From NCBI GenBank assembly GCA_019425015.1, contig JAHYYJ010000003.1:1-64000 (forward strand): a stretch of DNA of 64,000 nucleotides. Direction: 5' to 3'. Positions 49,537 through 59,124 of the stretch are shown piece after piece (position 1 is the stretch's first letter; each line of letters opens with the position of its first letter). The translations under genes were made by a program, and so were the position numbers. The notes under the pieces were generated by a model. That model searched no databases. It saw only the letters and a list, made by a program, of their open reading frames with translations, and was not told the DNA's origin. This DNA is from Collinsella sp. (lineage in GTDB: Bacteria > Actinomycetota > Coriobacteriia > Coriobacteriales > Coriobacteriaceae).

Positions 49537-49672
49537 GATCATTCCTCTCCTGCGGGCACGTCGGTGCCCACCGTTTGAATGCTGTCCATTATACCCGCAG
49601 CGCATCACTTGCCGCTCCGCTCATCTGCGTACGGTAAAGGCGCAGGTACGTGATGGTGATAAACGCGTAGGC

Positions 49673-50506
49673 CTACTCCTGAGGCATAGCCGGCATGGCC
49701 ACCGTGGCACCCGGGTCCTCGCCGGCGCCGTCCACGAGCGGCAGACCGCCCTCATGCGCAGGTCCCGCCGAAACCGTCGCCGCACCGCCAAAGACGGCAG
49801 CGGAGGCCTCGTGGTTCTCGGCAACCGCGCCCTCGGTATCAATCGCCACCTGGGGCTCGTCGTCAAAGTTGGGGACGCCCTGGGGCTCGGTGGGAACGGG
49901 CTCGGCGGTCGCATCGGCAACGGGTTCGGCGTCGACCGGCACATCGCCCTCGTCAGCGCCCTTGTCCTCGGCAGCATCTTCGCCGTTCGCAGCGGCGACG
50001 GCCTCGTGAGGATCCTTGCCCTCGGCCTCGGCGCGCATGCCCAGCACCAGGTTGCGCAGGCCCGCGACCGTGCCTTCCACGTCGGGGGCAGGCTGGTCGG
50101 CGTGCAGGTACGCCCAGTCCATCATAAAGGTGGCCGACGACAGCGCACCGATGGCCAGTGCGTCGTCGGGGCACGAAAGCTCGACCTCAAAGACACGCTC
50201 GTCATGCTCGCTTACGCGCGTGCGGCCGCACGAGATGCTACCGGCAAGACCGGTCTCGTTCATGAGCTCGACCGTCACGTGCTCCAGCAGGTGGCAGAGC
50301 TCGGTCTGACCCATGCAGTCCTGGAACTCGCGGCCGGAATCGCCCAGGCACAGGTGCTTGGCAATCGCCGGCACCAGGTAGTACACGCGCGCCGTGGCCT
50401 CGATATCCTCCGAGGTCATGAGCGGCATGCCGGGGTTCACCAGCACGTGCGCGCAGATCTTGTCCTCGCTGACGGTGACCTTAAGGATGTTGAACAGGCC
50501 TGCCAT
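49673..50506 (-). CDS. Protein with a cyanophycin-synthetase-N-like domain and acidic tail
   Basis: 277 residues. Residues 1-150 resemble the N-terminal domain of cyanophycin synthetases (DCMGQTELCHLLEHVTVELMNETG), without any ATP-grasp or ligase domain. Residues 155-277 are low-complexity, rich in Ala, Glu, Asp and Pro. No catalytic role can be assigned. It lies 24 bp after the CorC-like gene on the same strand and probably shares its transcript. Confidence 0.65.
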   Translation of the reverse strand: MAGLFNILKVTVSEDKICAHVLVNPGMPLMTSEDIEATARVYYLVPAIAKHLCLGDSGREFQDCMGQTELCHLLEHVTVELMNETGLAGSISCGRTRVSEHDERVFEVELSCPDDALAIGALSSATFMMDWAYLHADQPAPDVEGTVAGLRNLVLGMRAEAEGKDPHEAVAAANGEDAAEDKGADEGDVPVDAEPVADATAEPVPTEPQGVPNFDDEPQVAIDTEGAVAENHEASAAVFGGAATVSAGPAHEGGLPLVDGAGEDPGATVAMPAMPQE

Positions 50507-50530
50507 AACTCTCCCCTACTCTTCCTTGTC

Positions 50531-51904
50531 CTACTCGTCGCCGTCGTGCGGATTCGCGGAACCCGCACCCGACGTCGTCGGCTCGTCTACCGAAGACTCG
50601 GAATCCTTCTTATCGGTTTCGGCCGGAGCGATCACGCGAATGAGCGAGATGCGCTGGCCACGCATCGACTGCACTTTAAACTTGTACCCCGCGACCTCAA
50701 ACACCTCTCCGATGTCGGGCACCGAGTCGCAAAGCTCCAAAATCCAGCCGGCGATGGTCTCATAATCATCGCTTTCCTCGAGCGGCCAACCAAGCTCAAT
50801 CGCGTCATCGCACGAAAAACGCCCATCGACGAGCCACTCGCGGCGCGAAAGGCGCGTGAGGTACTTGTTGTCGGGGTCGAACTCGTCCTCGATCTCGCCC
50901 ACGATCTCCTCGACGATGTCCTCGATGGTGATGATGCCGGCCGTGCCGCCGTACTCATCCACGACGACCACGATCTGGTCGTGCGAGGTCTGCATCTCGG
51001 ACAGCAGCGGCAGGATGTCCTTGGTGTCGGGCACAAAGGTGGCGTCGCGCAAAAAGCCGGCGATGGGCTGGTCGCCCTTGCCGTCGAGCGCGGGCTGGAT
51101 CAGGTCCTTGATGTGCGCGATGCCCGCGACGTTGTCGGGGTCCTCGTGATAGACGGGGATGCGGCTGAAGCCGGTCTGGCGCATGGTGGATAGCACGCTG
51201 GCGACCGTCTCGTCGTCCTCGCACATGGTGGTGTCCACGCGCGGCACCATGACCTCGCGGGCAACGGTGTCGCCCAGGTCAAAGATCTCGTGGATCATGC
51301 GCTTTTCCTCGTCGAGCAGGTCGTCCTGCTCCGAGACCATGTACTTGATCTCTTCTTCCGAGACGTTCTGACGGTCGTCGGCACTCTTGATACGCAAGAT
51401 GCGGGCCAGGCCATCGGAGCAAGCGCCAGTCAGCCACACGAGCGGACGGGCGATCTTCTGGAACACGGAAAGCGGGCCCACGACCTGCTTGGACACGCCC
51501 TCGGCATTGGCCAGGCCGATGCGCTTGGGGACGAGCTCGCCGATCACGATGGACACGAAGGCGACCGCGACGGTGATGATGACCGGCGCCAGGCCGCGCG
51601 CGATGGCGGAGAGCGGCGCGATGCCAAAGCTCATGAGCCACGTGGCAAGCGGGTCGGACAGGCTCGTCGAGGCGACGGCGGACGAGGCGAAGCCCACGAG
51701 CGTGATGGCGACCTGGATGGTGGCGAGCAGCTGGTCGGAGTCGGCGGCCAGCTTAATGGCACGCTCGGCGCGCTTGTCGCCTTCCTCGGCCTCATGCTCC
51801 AGCACGGCGCGCTTGGCCGTGGTGAGCGCCATCTCGGACATAGAGAAGTAGCCGTTGATGAGGGTCAAAACGAGGGTAGTGATAAGGGAGATGGTTATGT
51901 CCAT
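50531..51904 (-). CDS. CNNM/CorC-family (HlyC/DUF21) membrane protein
   Basis: 457 residues: a DUF21 membrane domain with three to four helices (1-175), two CBS domains (about 200-330, VMVPRVDTTMCEDDET, VVVVDEYGGTAGIITIEDIVEEIVGEI) and a C-terminal CorC_HlyC domain (345-430). Family members take part in Mg2+ or Co2+ efflux; many are mislabelled hemolysins. This is the third protein of likely magnesium handling in the window. The ribosome site is weak (GAGG 19 bases ahead). Confidence 0.88.
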   Translation of the reverse strand: MDITISLITTLVLTLINGYFSMSEMALTTAKRAVLEHEAEEGDKRAERAIKLAADSDQLLATIQVAITLVGFASSAVASTSLSDPLATWLMSFGIAPLSAIARGLAPVIITVAVAFVSIVIGELVPKRIGLANAEGVSKQVVGPLSVFQKIARPLVWLTGACSDGLARILRIKSADDRQNVSEEEIKYMVSEQDDLLDEEKRMIHEIFDLGDTVAREVMVPRVDTTMCEDDETVASVLSTMRQTGFSRIPVYHEDPDNVAGIAHIKDLIQPALDGKGDQPIAGFLRDATFVPDTKDILPLLSEMQTSHDQIVVVVDEYGGTAGIITIEDIVEEIVGEIEDEFDPDNKYLTRLSRREWLVDGRFSCDDAIELGWPLEESDDYETIAGWILELCDSVPDIGEVFEVAGYKFKVQSMRGQRISLIRVIAPAETDKKDSESSVDEPTTSGAGSANPHDGDE

Positions 51905-52014
51905 CGGGAGTTTCTCGAACCTCCAAGATTCGGGACGTCAGGTCAAAACGTTGATGACGGATACGGCAATTGCACCGGCGCCCAAACGAGGACGCGGGCG
52001 CGCAGGCGCGGTCG

Positions 52015-52698
52015 CTAGATTACGAAGAGGATCACCGCCATGAACTGGAAGATGCTGCCGGCGAGCACCCACAAGTGGAAAACACTGTGCAGATAGCGCA
52101 CGTTTTTGGCGATATAGAACGGCACGCCCGCGGTGTAGCACACGCCGCCGACGGCGAGCAGGGCAAGTGCCACGGGGTTGAGCAGCGCCACAAGTTCGGG
52201 CAGCTTAAAGACAACGAGCCAGCCCATCAGCAGGTAGACCAGGCCGCTTACCCAGTGCGGTTGACGCTCGCGCATAAAGCACTCGAGGGCGATGCCGATA
52301 ATGGCGATGGCCCATACGGCAAAGAACAGCACGGCGCCGCCGTCGTTTGCGAGCGTGATGAGGCAAAACGGCGTATAGCTGCCGGCTATGAGCAGGTAGA
52401 TGCAGCTGTGGTCGATGATGCGGAACACGCGCTTGGCGCGCGCGGGTTGAATCGCATGGTAGAGCGTGGAGGCTAGGTATTCGAGAATAATACTGGCGCC
52501 GTAGACGATTGCCGCGGCCATGTGGGCCGGGCCACCGCCGCGCAGTGCAGCGAATACGATCAGGAGCACCAGACCCGCGATACCCAGCAAGCAGCCGACA
52601 CCATGGGTGACGGAGTTCATGATCTCCTCGCCCACCGTGTAGTGCGGAACGGCCGCGGCCTTGGGTCGCGGCTTGGAACTGTCGCTCGAATCGGACAT
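52015..52698 (-). CDS. Hemolysin III/PAQR-family membrane protein
   Basis: 227 residues with seven membrane helices. The PAQR pattern is clear: EEIMNSVTHGVG near the N-terminus, STLYHAI and DHSCIYLLIAGSYTPF in the middle, and HSVFHLWVLAGS at the end, giving the zinc-binding histidines. The true function of bacterial members is uncertain. A TTG at 52714-52716 could also start it, but the ATG at 52698 follows GGAGG. It is divergent from the hydrolase gene. Confidence 0.9.
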   Translation of the reverse strand: MSDSSDSSKPRPKAAAVPHYTVGEEIMNSVTHGVGCLLGIAGLVLLIVFAALRGGGPAHMAAAIVYGASIILEYLASTLYHAIQPARAKRVFRIIDHSCIYLLIAGSYTPFCLITLANDGGAVLFFAVWAIAIIGIALECFMRERQPHWVSGLVYLLMGWLVVFKLPELVALLNPVALALLAVGGVCYTAGVPFYIAKNVRYLHSVFHLWVLAGSIFQFMAVILFVI

Positions 52699-52805
52699 GC
52701 CGGTTACATCCTCCAACGTAAAGAGTTCTCAACACTATATCAAAGCGTCTGGGTGCGTGCGAAATTTGCACCATACGTGACCCTTTGTTTACCCATTCTT
52801 TGCCT

Positions 52806-52819
52806 GTTGACGCATCAAC
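52806..52819. promoter_or_regulatory. Operator palindrome GTTGACGCATCAAC
   Basis: A 14-bp near-perfect palindrome; an almost identical one lies exactly 45 bp further at 52851. Both are in the divergent promoter region of the PAQR and hydrolase genes. Confidence 0.65.
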
Positions 52820-52850
52820 GGCGAACGTCCATAATGCGCTTGCATTAAAT

Positions 52851-52864
52851 GTTGATGCATTAAC
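52851..52864. promoter_or_regulatory. Operator palindrome GTTGATGCATTAAC
   Basis: Second copy of the GTTGAYGCATYAAC palindrome, 20 bp upstream of the hydrolase start and directly before its AGGAG. A repressor here would block the hydrolase gene. Confidence 0.65.
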
Positions 52865-52884
52865 ATCTTATAGGAGAATACCGC

Positions 52885-53850
52885 ATGGCTCAAAACGCAC
52901 ATTCCCATCGAAAGCTCAAGATAGCCGGCATCGTTGCACTGGTGGTTGTCATTGCGCTGCTCGGATTTGCCGGCAACTTTCTGTTTGACTTCGCGCTGAA
53001 TCCCCGCGCGCCATACACCATGAAGATGATGCAGGACGGCAAGGACGACAAAGAAAGTGAGCAGCCGGATGCCGAGGGAACCGAGGCGCGGGCATGGTTT
53101 AAAGAGAACCGCGAGAGCAGCAGCCTCACCGCAGATGACGGAACCGAACTTGCCGCTTGGTATTTTGCCGCCCCAGAGAGCACGCACAATTACGCTATCT
53201 GCCTACACGGATACACCGATGAGCCCATCGGCATGGCCCGATACGTCAAACGATTCCACGACCGCGGCATGAACGTACTCGCACCCGCCGCCCGCGCCCA
53301 CGAGCGCTCCGGCGGCGACTATATCGGCATGGGTTGGCCCGAGCGGCTCGATGTCGTTGCATGGATTGGGCGGATCGTTCAGGCTGACCCCGAGGCGCGC
53401 ATCCTGGTCTTTGGCGAGTCGATGGGTGCGGCAACCGCCATGGACGTCGCGGGGGAATCTCTGCCCGCAAACGTGAAATGCATTATCGAGGACTGTGGTT
53501 ATACGAGTGTTTGGGACGAGTTTTCTCTGCAGCTCAAGGACGTGTTCGGCCTGCCCAGCTTTCCCTTGCTCGATGTAGCAAACTTAGTGTGCAACGTGCG
53601 CGCAGGCTACGACTTTCATAAGGCGAGCAGTGTGGACCAACTCGAACACGCGACGGTTCCCATGCTGTTTATCCACGGCGACCAGGACACCTTTGTGCCG
53701 TACGACATGCTCGACCAAAACTACGACGCGTGCGCCAGCAAGGTTAAACAGAAGCTCACTATCCACGGCGCCACCCACGCCAAGAGCGCGCAAGTTGACC
53801 CCGAGCTCTACTGGAACACGGTCGACGACTTCCTCGACGAGTATTTTTAG
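52885..53850 (+). CDS. Membrane-anchored alpha/beta hydrolase
   Basis: 321 residues. One N-terminal membrane helix (about 12-34) anchors the enzyme, which would then lie outside the cytoplasm. The serine nucleophile is in FGESMGAAT, the acid in HGDQDTFVP and the histidine in GATHAKS. The family includes esterases and lipases of wide substrate range. AGGAGAATACCGC precedes the ATG. Two palindromic operators lie in its promoter. The gene is followed by a large structured element and a terminator. Confidence 0.85.
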   Translation: MAQNAHSHRKLKIAGIVALVVVIALLGFAGNFLFDFALNPRAPYTMKMMQDGKDDKESEQPDAEGTEARAWFKENRESSSLTADDGTELAAWYFAAPESTHNYAICLHGYTDEPIGMARYVKRFHDRGMNVLAPAARAHERSGGDYIGMGWPERLDVVAWIGRIVQADPEARILVFGESMGAATAMDVAGESLPANVKCIIEDCGYTSVWDEFSLQLKDVFGLPSFPLLDVANLVCNVRAGYDFHKASSVDQLEHATVPMLFIHGDQDTFVPYDMLDQNYDACASKVKQKLTIHGATHAKSAQVDPELYWNTVDDFLDEYF

Positions 53851-53886
53851 GCAAATAGTACGGTTTACTGGTCTATCTGACCCCCT

Positions 53887-54020
53887 GTTTTCGGAAGTGC
53901 GGGAAAATCGCGCGAAGCCCGACCAGACCACAGTTTTACCAACAATTTATCAGGGGTTTTGTTGTCAAAAAACGGTTTGTGGTCGGTGGTATTCGATTTT
54001 TCACCGCACTTCTGAAAAAC
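53887..54020. repeat. 134-base nested stem element between convergent genes
   Basis: GTTTT (53887-53891) pairs with AAAAC (54016-54020), GAAGTGCGG (53894-53902) with CCGCACTTC (54004-54012), GAAAATCG with CGATTTTTC (53994-54002), and GACCACA (53926-53932) with TGTGGTC (53978-53984). The whole folds into one long interrupted stem. No ORF. It may be a MITE-like element or a structured 3' RNA of the hydrolase transcript. Confidence 0.6.
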
Positions 54021-54053
54021 CGCCCGTGGGCGCTGTGCTCACGGGTGGTTTTT
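54018..54053 (+). terminator. Rho-independent terminator after the hydrolase gene
   Basis: AACCGCCCGTG (54018-54028) pairs with CACGGGTGGTT (54040-54050) with one G-U pair, followed by TTT. Its first bases overlap the end of the nested stem element. Confidence 0.8.
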
Positions 54054-54100
54054 ACTAACGTTGCGCTACAAAAGCGCTTGATATGTCCAATAACTAGGCG

Positions 54101-55306
54101 CTATTTGACCTCGATGAGCTCGTACTTGCTCGTGCCCAGGCCGATCTTCTCGGCATGCGCGATGCACGCGCGCCAGTCGGTGTCGGGATGCGTGATGCAG
54201 AAGGGATCGCGCGCCTGCTCGCCCTCCAGATGCTCATGGTCATGCTCCATTTTGGCCGCGCTGTCGGTGAGCACGGTGTTAGGCAACGGCTCGGATGCCA
54301 GGACGGCGTCGGCGCAGGCCTGGTCGATGGCGACCGGATCGAAGCTCGCAAACATGCCAATGTCGTTGACGATGGGCGTGTCGTTCTCGGCATGGCAATC
54401 GCAGTTGGGGCTGATGTCCATGGCGAGCGAGATATGAAAGCTCGGGCGGCCGTCGACGATAGCCTTGGTGTACTCGGCGATCTTGCAGTTGAGCACGTCG
54501 GCGGCGGCGTCATAGTCGGGATTGATGGCATCCTGGTTGCACACGCCGATGCAGCGGCCGCAGCCCAGGCAGCGGTCGTGGTCGATGGCGGCCACGTGCA
54601 CCTCGACGGTCTTGCCGCTCGCAAGCTCGCGCTCGCGGGTGCCATCGAACGAGATGGCGTTGTGCGCGCAGATCTTTTCGCAGGCACGGCAGCCAACGCA
54701 GTGCTCGGTCGCGACGCTCGGCTTGCCAGCGGCGTGCTGCTCCATCTTGCCGGCACGGCTGCCGCCGCCCATGCCCAGGTTCTTCATGGCGCCGCCAAAA
54801 CCGGCCTGCTCATGGCCCTTAAAGTGCGTGAGGCTGATCACGATATCGGCATCCATGAGTGCCTGGCCGATCTTGGCCTCGTGCACGTACTCGCCGCCCT
54901 CGACCGGAACGAGCGCCTCGTCGGTACCCTTGAGTCCGTCGGCGATGATGACCTGGCAGCCCGTGGCATACGGGGTAAAGCCATTCTGGTAGGCGGTGTC
55001 GATGTGCTCGAGCGCATTTTTGCGGCTACCCACATAGAGCGTGTTGCAGTCGGTAAGGAAGGGCTTGCCGCCCAGCTCCTTCACGACATCCGCGACGGCG
55101 CGGGCGTAGTTGGGGCGCAAAAAGCTCAGGTTGCCCAGCTCGCCAAAGTGAATCTTAATGGCGACGAACTTGTTCTCAAAGTCGATCTGCTCAATACCGG
55201 CGCGACGGATGAGGCGCTTGAGCTTGTCGAGCTGGCTCTCGCGAGCATGCGTGCGCAGGTTGGTGAAGTACACCTTAGCGGGTGCTGCGGGTGCAGTTGC
55301 GGTCAT
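54101..55306 (-). CDS. DUF362 protein with two 4Fe-4S clusters
   Basis: 401 residues. The N-terminal DUF362 domain spans about 10-210 (KVYFTNLRTHAR, IVISLTHFKGHEQAGFGGAMKNLGMG). Two ferredoxin motifs follow (CVGCRACEKICAH and CLGCGRCIGVCNQ, about residues 205-260), then a second DUF362-like part with FDPVAIDQACAD. Such proteins occur in anaerobes next to redox enzymes; the reaction is unknown. No signal peptide. It appears to be a single-gene unit. Confidence 0.88.
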   Translation of the reverse strand: MTATAPAAPAKVYFTNLRTHARESQLDKLKRLIRRAGIEQIDFENKFVAIKIHFGELGNLSFLRPNYARAVADVVKELGGKPFLTDCNTLYVGSRKNALEHIDTAYQNGFTPYATGCQVIIADGLKGTDEALVPVEGGEYVHEAKIGQALMDADIVISLTHFKGHEQAGFGGAMKNLGMGGGSRAGKMEQHAAGKPSVATEHCVGCRACEKICAHNAISFDGTRERELASGKTVEVHVAAIDHDRCLGCGRCIGVCNQDAINPDYDAAADVLNCKIAEYTKAIVDGRPSFHISLAMDISPNCDCHAENDTPIVNDIGMFASFDPVAIDQACADAVLASEPLPNTVLTDSAAKMEHDHEHLEGEQARDPFCITHPDTDWRACIAHAEKIGLGTSKYELIEVK

Positions 55307-55387
55307 AGTTATATCCCCTCGGTCTATATGGCGTTACAGACATAGAGGATGGTACCCATTGAAGTAGGGTCGAAGTCAAGCACAGCC

Positions 55388-55414
55388 ACTCATTGGGGAC
55401 AGACTTAAATGAGT
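55388..55414. repeat. Single ACTCATT repeat unit, AGACAG variant
   Basis: A 27-bp unit with ends ACTCATT and AATGAGT and core GGGGACAGACTTA, identical to 58945-58971. Confidence 0.8.
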
Positions 55415-55427
55415 GCTTGCCGCCCGG

Positions 55428-55461
55428 CCGGCGAATCGGCAAAGACTGTCCCCGATGACTA
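55428..55461. repeat. 34-bp direct repeat shared with 59056-59089
   Basis: Starts CCGGCGAATCGGCAAAGAC and ends GTCCCCGATGACTA; all 34 bases recur at 59056-59089. It runs into the stop codon of the FtsX gene (55459-55461), so the repeat supplies the TAG. Confidence 0.85.
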
Positions 55462-58125
55462 CTCCTGCACCTTGAGGGCTTCGGCCAGGCTGACGCGCTT
55501 GATGGAACGCGTGTGCAGCAGCGCCACGACCAGGTAGGTTGCAAAGCCGATGCCGACGCATGCAGCCATGGACCAAGCGGGCACGTAGATCTCGATATTG
55601 CCGTTGTAGGCGAGCAGCATCGAGCGGAAGATGGCCGTGAGCGAGCCAATAATGACCGGCAGGCTCAGCACGAGCGACGCCGCCACGCACAGCGTGATCG
55701 AGCGGATGTACAGATGCGAGATCTCACTATCGCGATAGCCAAAGACTTTCATGTAGCTGATCGAACGGGCGCTGTGGTCGATCACCGCTTTGGTCAGCAG
55801 GTACATAAACAGCAGGAAGATAAACACCGCGAGCCCGATCATCATTCCGATCATTTTGCTCATCATGCCGATGAACTGGTCGCCCACGGCGCGCATGTCG
55901 TCGGGCGTGGTGTCGCCGGCAAAGTAACGAGCATCGAGGTCGAGCTTCTCGTCGCTCACATAGCCGTTAAAGTAGGCGGCGTCGTTGTCGAACAGCTCGT
56001 TAAAGTCGTCGATACTCATATAGATATTCATGTCCGACTTGGAGCCCCAGGCACAGTCCTTGCCCGCGTACTCAAGGGAATAATGCTCGCCCTCGTACTT
56101 GTCGCTGAGCGTGACCTTCTGACCCTCGCTCCAGCCAAACTTATCGAGCAGACCGCCGCCAAAGACGACGCGCCCATCGCCGACGTCGAGGTCTTTCCAA
56201 TAACGCGAATCGGATGAAATGCCGTAGACGGAAATCGTCTCCTCGCCATTACCATCGCCACGGTCGTATTGCAGCTGGTAAACGGCGTATTTCTCGGCCT
56301 GCGCGATTGCGCCCGCGCCGTTGTCGGTCGTATTGACCGGGTGGATATCGTCGTTGTCAGTGTCGATCTTAGAGGCCTTGTCGATCAGGTCGATAGCCTC
56401 ATCGCGGTCGCAGCCGAGGGCATCGGCAAGATCGTCGAGGCGTGCGTAGAGCGCATCCTTCTTGTCCTTGACCTTAGCAAGCGCATCCTGCGCTGCAGTC
56501 AGGCTCTCGGCAGACGGAGATGCGGTCGCGGCATCGGCTGCCGTCTGCGCGGCATCGGCCGCGTCGTCAAGCTCGTCATCGGCATCCTGAGCGGCAGAAA
56601 GCAGCGCGCCGTCAACCGACTGCAAGCGCTCGAGTGCCGACCATTGCTCGCGCTCCTCGGCAGTGCCCTCGAGCTCTAGCGGAGCCTTGAGTGTGTACTG
56701 GTGCTCGGCGACCAGGCTCGTCTCCAGGTTGTCCGCATAGTGCGTCATCGTGGGCAGAATCGCCAGGCCAAAGAGCAGTAGCAGCGACGCAAACGCAATG
56801 CCCACGAAGAGCGTGGCGAAGTTGCCCAGGTTGCGCAGGAAAACGCGCAGACGGAAGCGGGAGACAAAGCCCATGCGTTCCGGCAGCTGCAGACCGCGCT
56901 TGGTACCCGACTTACCGCTCGCCTCGTGACGAAGGAACTGCAACGGCGTCTTGCCCATCTTGCGGAGCAGGCCCACCAGCGTAATGAGGATGAGCGCGGC
57001 GGCGGGAACCACGGCGCACTTCACGAAGATCTCCCAGCTCCAGTACACCTGGAAGGGAGGCAGGCTATACGAACCGTAATAGAGGCCGCGCATGGGCTCG
57101 GTAAAGAACGCGACGCCGAGCGCGGTGCCCAAAAGCGCCGCGAGCACGCCCACGATGGCGGGAAGCGCGAGGTAGTGCAGAACGATCTCGCGGCGGCGAT
57201 AGCCGCTGGCGAGCAGCGTGCCGATGATGGCGCTCTCCTCCTCGATGGTGGCGTCGGTGAGCACCACAAAGACAAACGCCATGATCACGATGATGATGTC
57301 GAGCAACGTCATCCACATCATGGAGTCGCCGTCCACGTCGTCGCGCGCATAGCCAATGCCCTGATTGGAATCGGCATCGATCAGATCGTCCACGCGCGCA
57401 TCGGCATCGGTCAGCGCCTCGACCATATCCTGCTCCGCATCGATGCGATCCGCGGTGGGGAGGTCGCGATCGGTAAAGGTAAAGGAGTAGGTGTAGGCAG
57501 GCGCGCCGCCGGCGTCCTCAAGCGCGGCAAAGCCGGCGTCGGTGACCTCGGCCACGCCGTACGTGATGGTGTTCACCGTAAAGTCCGAATTGTCGAGGAA
57601 CAGCGCCTGGCTATCGGGCTGGGTCATGATGCCGCAGATGGTGTAGGTGCGGCCCTCAAGCTCGACCTTATCACCCACGGCGAGGTCGTTGTTGGTGGCG
57701 AAGACACGGTCGATTGCCACCTCATCGTCCGTCTTGGGCTGCCTGCCTTCGCAGTAGGACGCAATGTCAACCTTGGTGCGATGCGCGTAGGTGCGCAGGG
57801 TGCGCTTGGTGCCGTCGTCGCCAGCCGCCTTTTTGATGATGGCGTCGATGGAGAAATTCTTGTAGAACGTAACGCCGCCGACGTCCTCAGCCGCGTCTTC
57901 GGCAGCCTTGAGCTGATCTTTGGTGGCCTCGAAGGAGGTAGTCACGCGGCCGTCCTCAATCGTGTAGTCGTCGCGCATGTCGTCAATGAGGCAGCCGATG
58001 GAATGCGCCGCGAGCAAAAAGCCCGACGTGAGGGCGATGCTTCCGCACATAAGCAAAAAGATGCCCAGGTACTTGCCGATATTGCGGCGCAGCTCGCGCG
58101 GGAGACGTTTTGCGAGAGGTGTCAT
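55459..58125 (-). CDS. FtsX-family ABC transporter permease (long form)
   Basis: 888 residues from the ATG at 58123-58125. An N-terminal helix (18-40) leads to an extracytoplasmic domain (40-260), a group of FtsX helices (265-390), a helix near 430-455, a second extracytoplasmic domain with an alanine/aspartate-rich coiled coil (about 515-585), and a final FtsX helix group (770-888, ending KRVSLAEALKVQE). Such single-chain permeases work with a MacB/LolD-type ATPase in peptide or lipid export or in sensing antimicrobials. The ATPase gene ends 8 bp upstream. Confidence 0.88.
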   Translation of the reverse strand: MTPLAKRLPRELRRNIGKYLGIFLLMCGSIALTSGFLLAAHSIGCLIDDMRDDYTIEDGRVTTSFEATKDQLKAAEDAAEDVGGVTFYKNFSIDAIIKKAAGDDGTKRTLRTYAHRTKVDIASYCEGRQPKTDDEVAIDRVFATNNDLAVGDKVELEGRTYTICGIMTQPDSQALFLDNSDFTVNTITYGVAEVTDAGFAALEDAGGAPAYTYSFTFTDRDLPTADRIDAEQDMVEALTDADARVDDLIDADSNQGIGYARDDVDGDSMMWMTLLDIIIVIMAFVFVVLTDATIEEESAIIGTLLASGYRRREIVLHYLALPAIVGVLAALLGTALGVAFFTEPMRGLYYGSYSLPPFQVYWSWEIFVKCAVVPAAALILITLVGLLRKMGKTPLQFLRHEASGKSGTKRGLQLPERMGFVSRFRLRVFLRNLGNFATLFVGIAFASLLLLFGLAILPTMTHYADNLETSLVAEHQYTLKAPLELEGTAEEREQWSALERLQSVDGALLSAAQDADDELDDAADAAQTAADAATASPSAESLTAAQDALAKVKDKKDALYARLDDLADALGCDRDEAIDLIDKASKIDTDNDDIHPVNTTDNGAGAIAQAEKYAVYQLQYDRGDGNGEETISVYGISSDSRYWKDLDVGDGRVVFGGGLLDKFGWSEGQKVTLSDKYEGEHYSLEYAGKDCAWGSKSDMNIYMSIDDFNELFDNDAAYFNGYVSDEKLDLDARYFAGDTTPDDMRAVGDQFIGMMSKMIGMMIGLAVFIFLLFMYLLTKAVIDHSARSISYMKVFGYRDSEISHLYIRSITLCVAASLVLSLPVIIGSLTAIFRSMLLAYNGNIEIYVPAWSMAACVGIGFATYLVVALLHTRSIKRVSLAEALKVQE

Positions 58126-58133
58126 GGCGCCGC

Positions 58134-58847
<714 letters not shown>

Positions 58848-58901
58848 GCTATCCCCCGTTGTTAGCCTTCTGCTACTTTTCTAGGCTAATAGTAAACCCG
58901 G

Positions 58902-58938
58902 GTGAACTATTTTTAAGCGACGTGCGCGAACTATTTTC
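58902..58938. promoter_or_regulatory. Direct repeats GTGAACTATTTT / GCGAACTATTTT
   Basis: GTGAACTATTTTT starts at 58902 and GCGAACTATTTTC at 58926, 24 bp apart, upstream of the ABC operon. TTAGCC and GGCTAA (58862-58888) form an inverted repeat closer to the gene. These could be binding sites of a response regulator. Confidence 0.4.
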
Positions 58939-58944
58939 CAACCT

Positions 58945-59111
58945 ACTCATTGGGGACAGACTTAAATGAGTGAAATCGCTCATTTAAGTCTGTCCCCAAT
59001 GAGTGGTCCCAAAGGCCGGCATATTGGGACAGTCCTTGCCAACCCGGCTGGCGAACCGGCGAATCGGCAAAGACTGTCCCCGATGACTAGTCGTTTAAGA
59101 ACGTCCCCAAG
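58945..59111. repeat. Cluster of GGGGAC-type repeat units
   Basis: Contains the 27-6-27 inverted pair (58945-58971 and 58978-59004, one end base changed), a hairpin GGGACAGTC/GACTGTCCC (59026-59034 and 59072-59080), the 34-bp repeat (59056-59089) and the 24-bp repeat (59088-59111). It fills the gap between the two ABC operons and ends 13 bp from the stop codon of the ABC-2 permease gene. Confidence 0.85.
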
Positions 59112-59124
59112 TGACGGGTTACGG

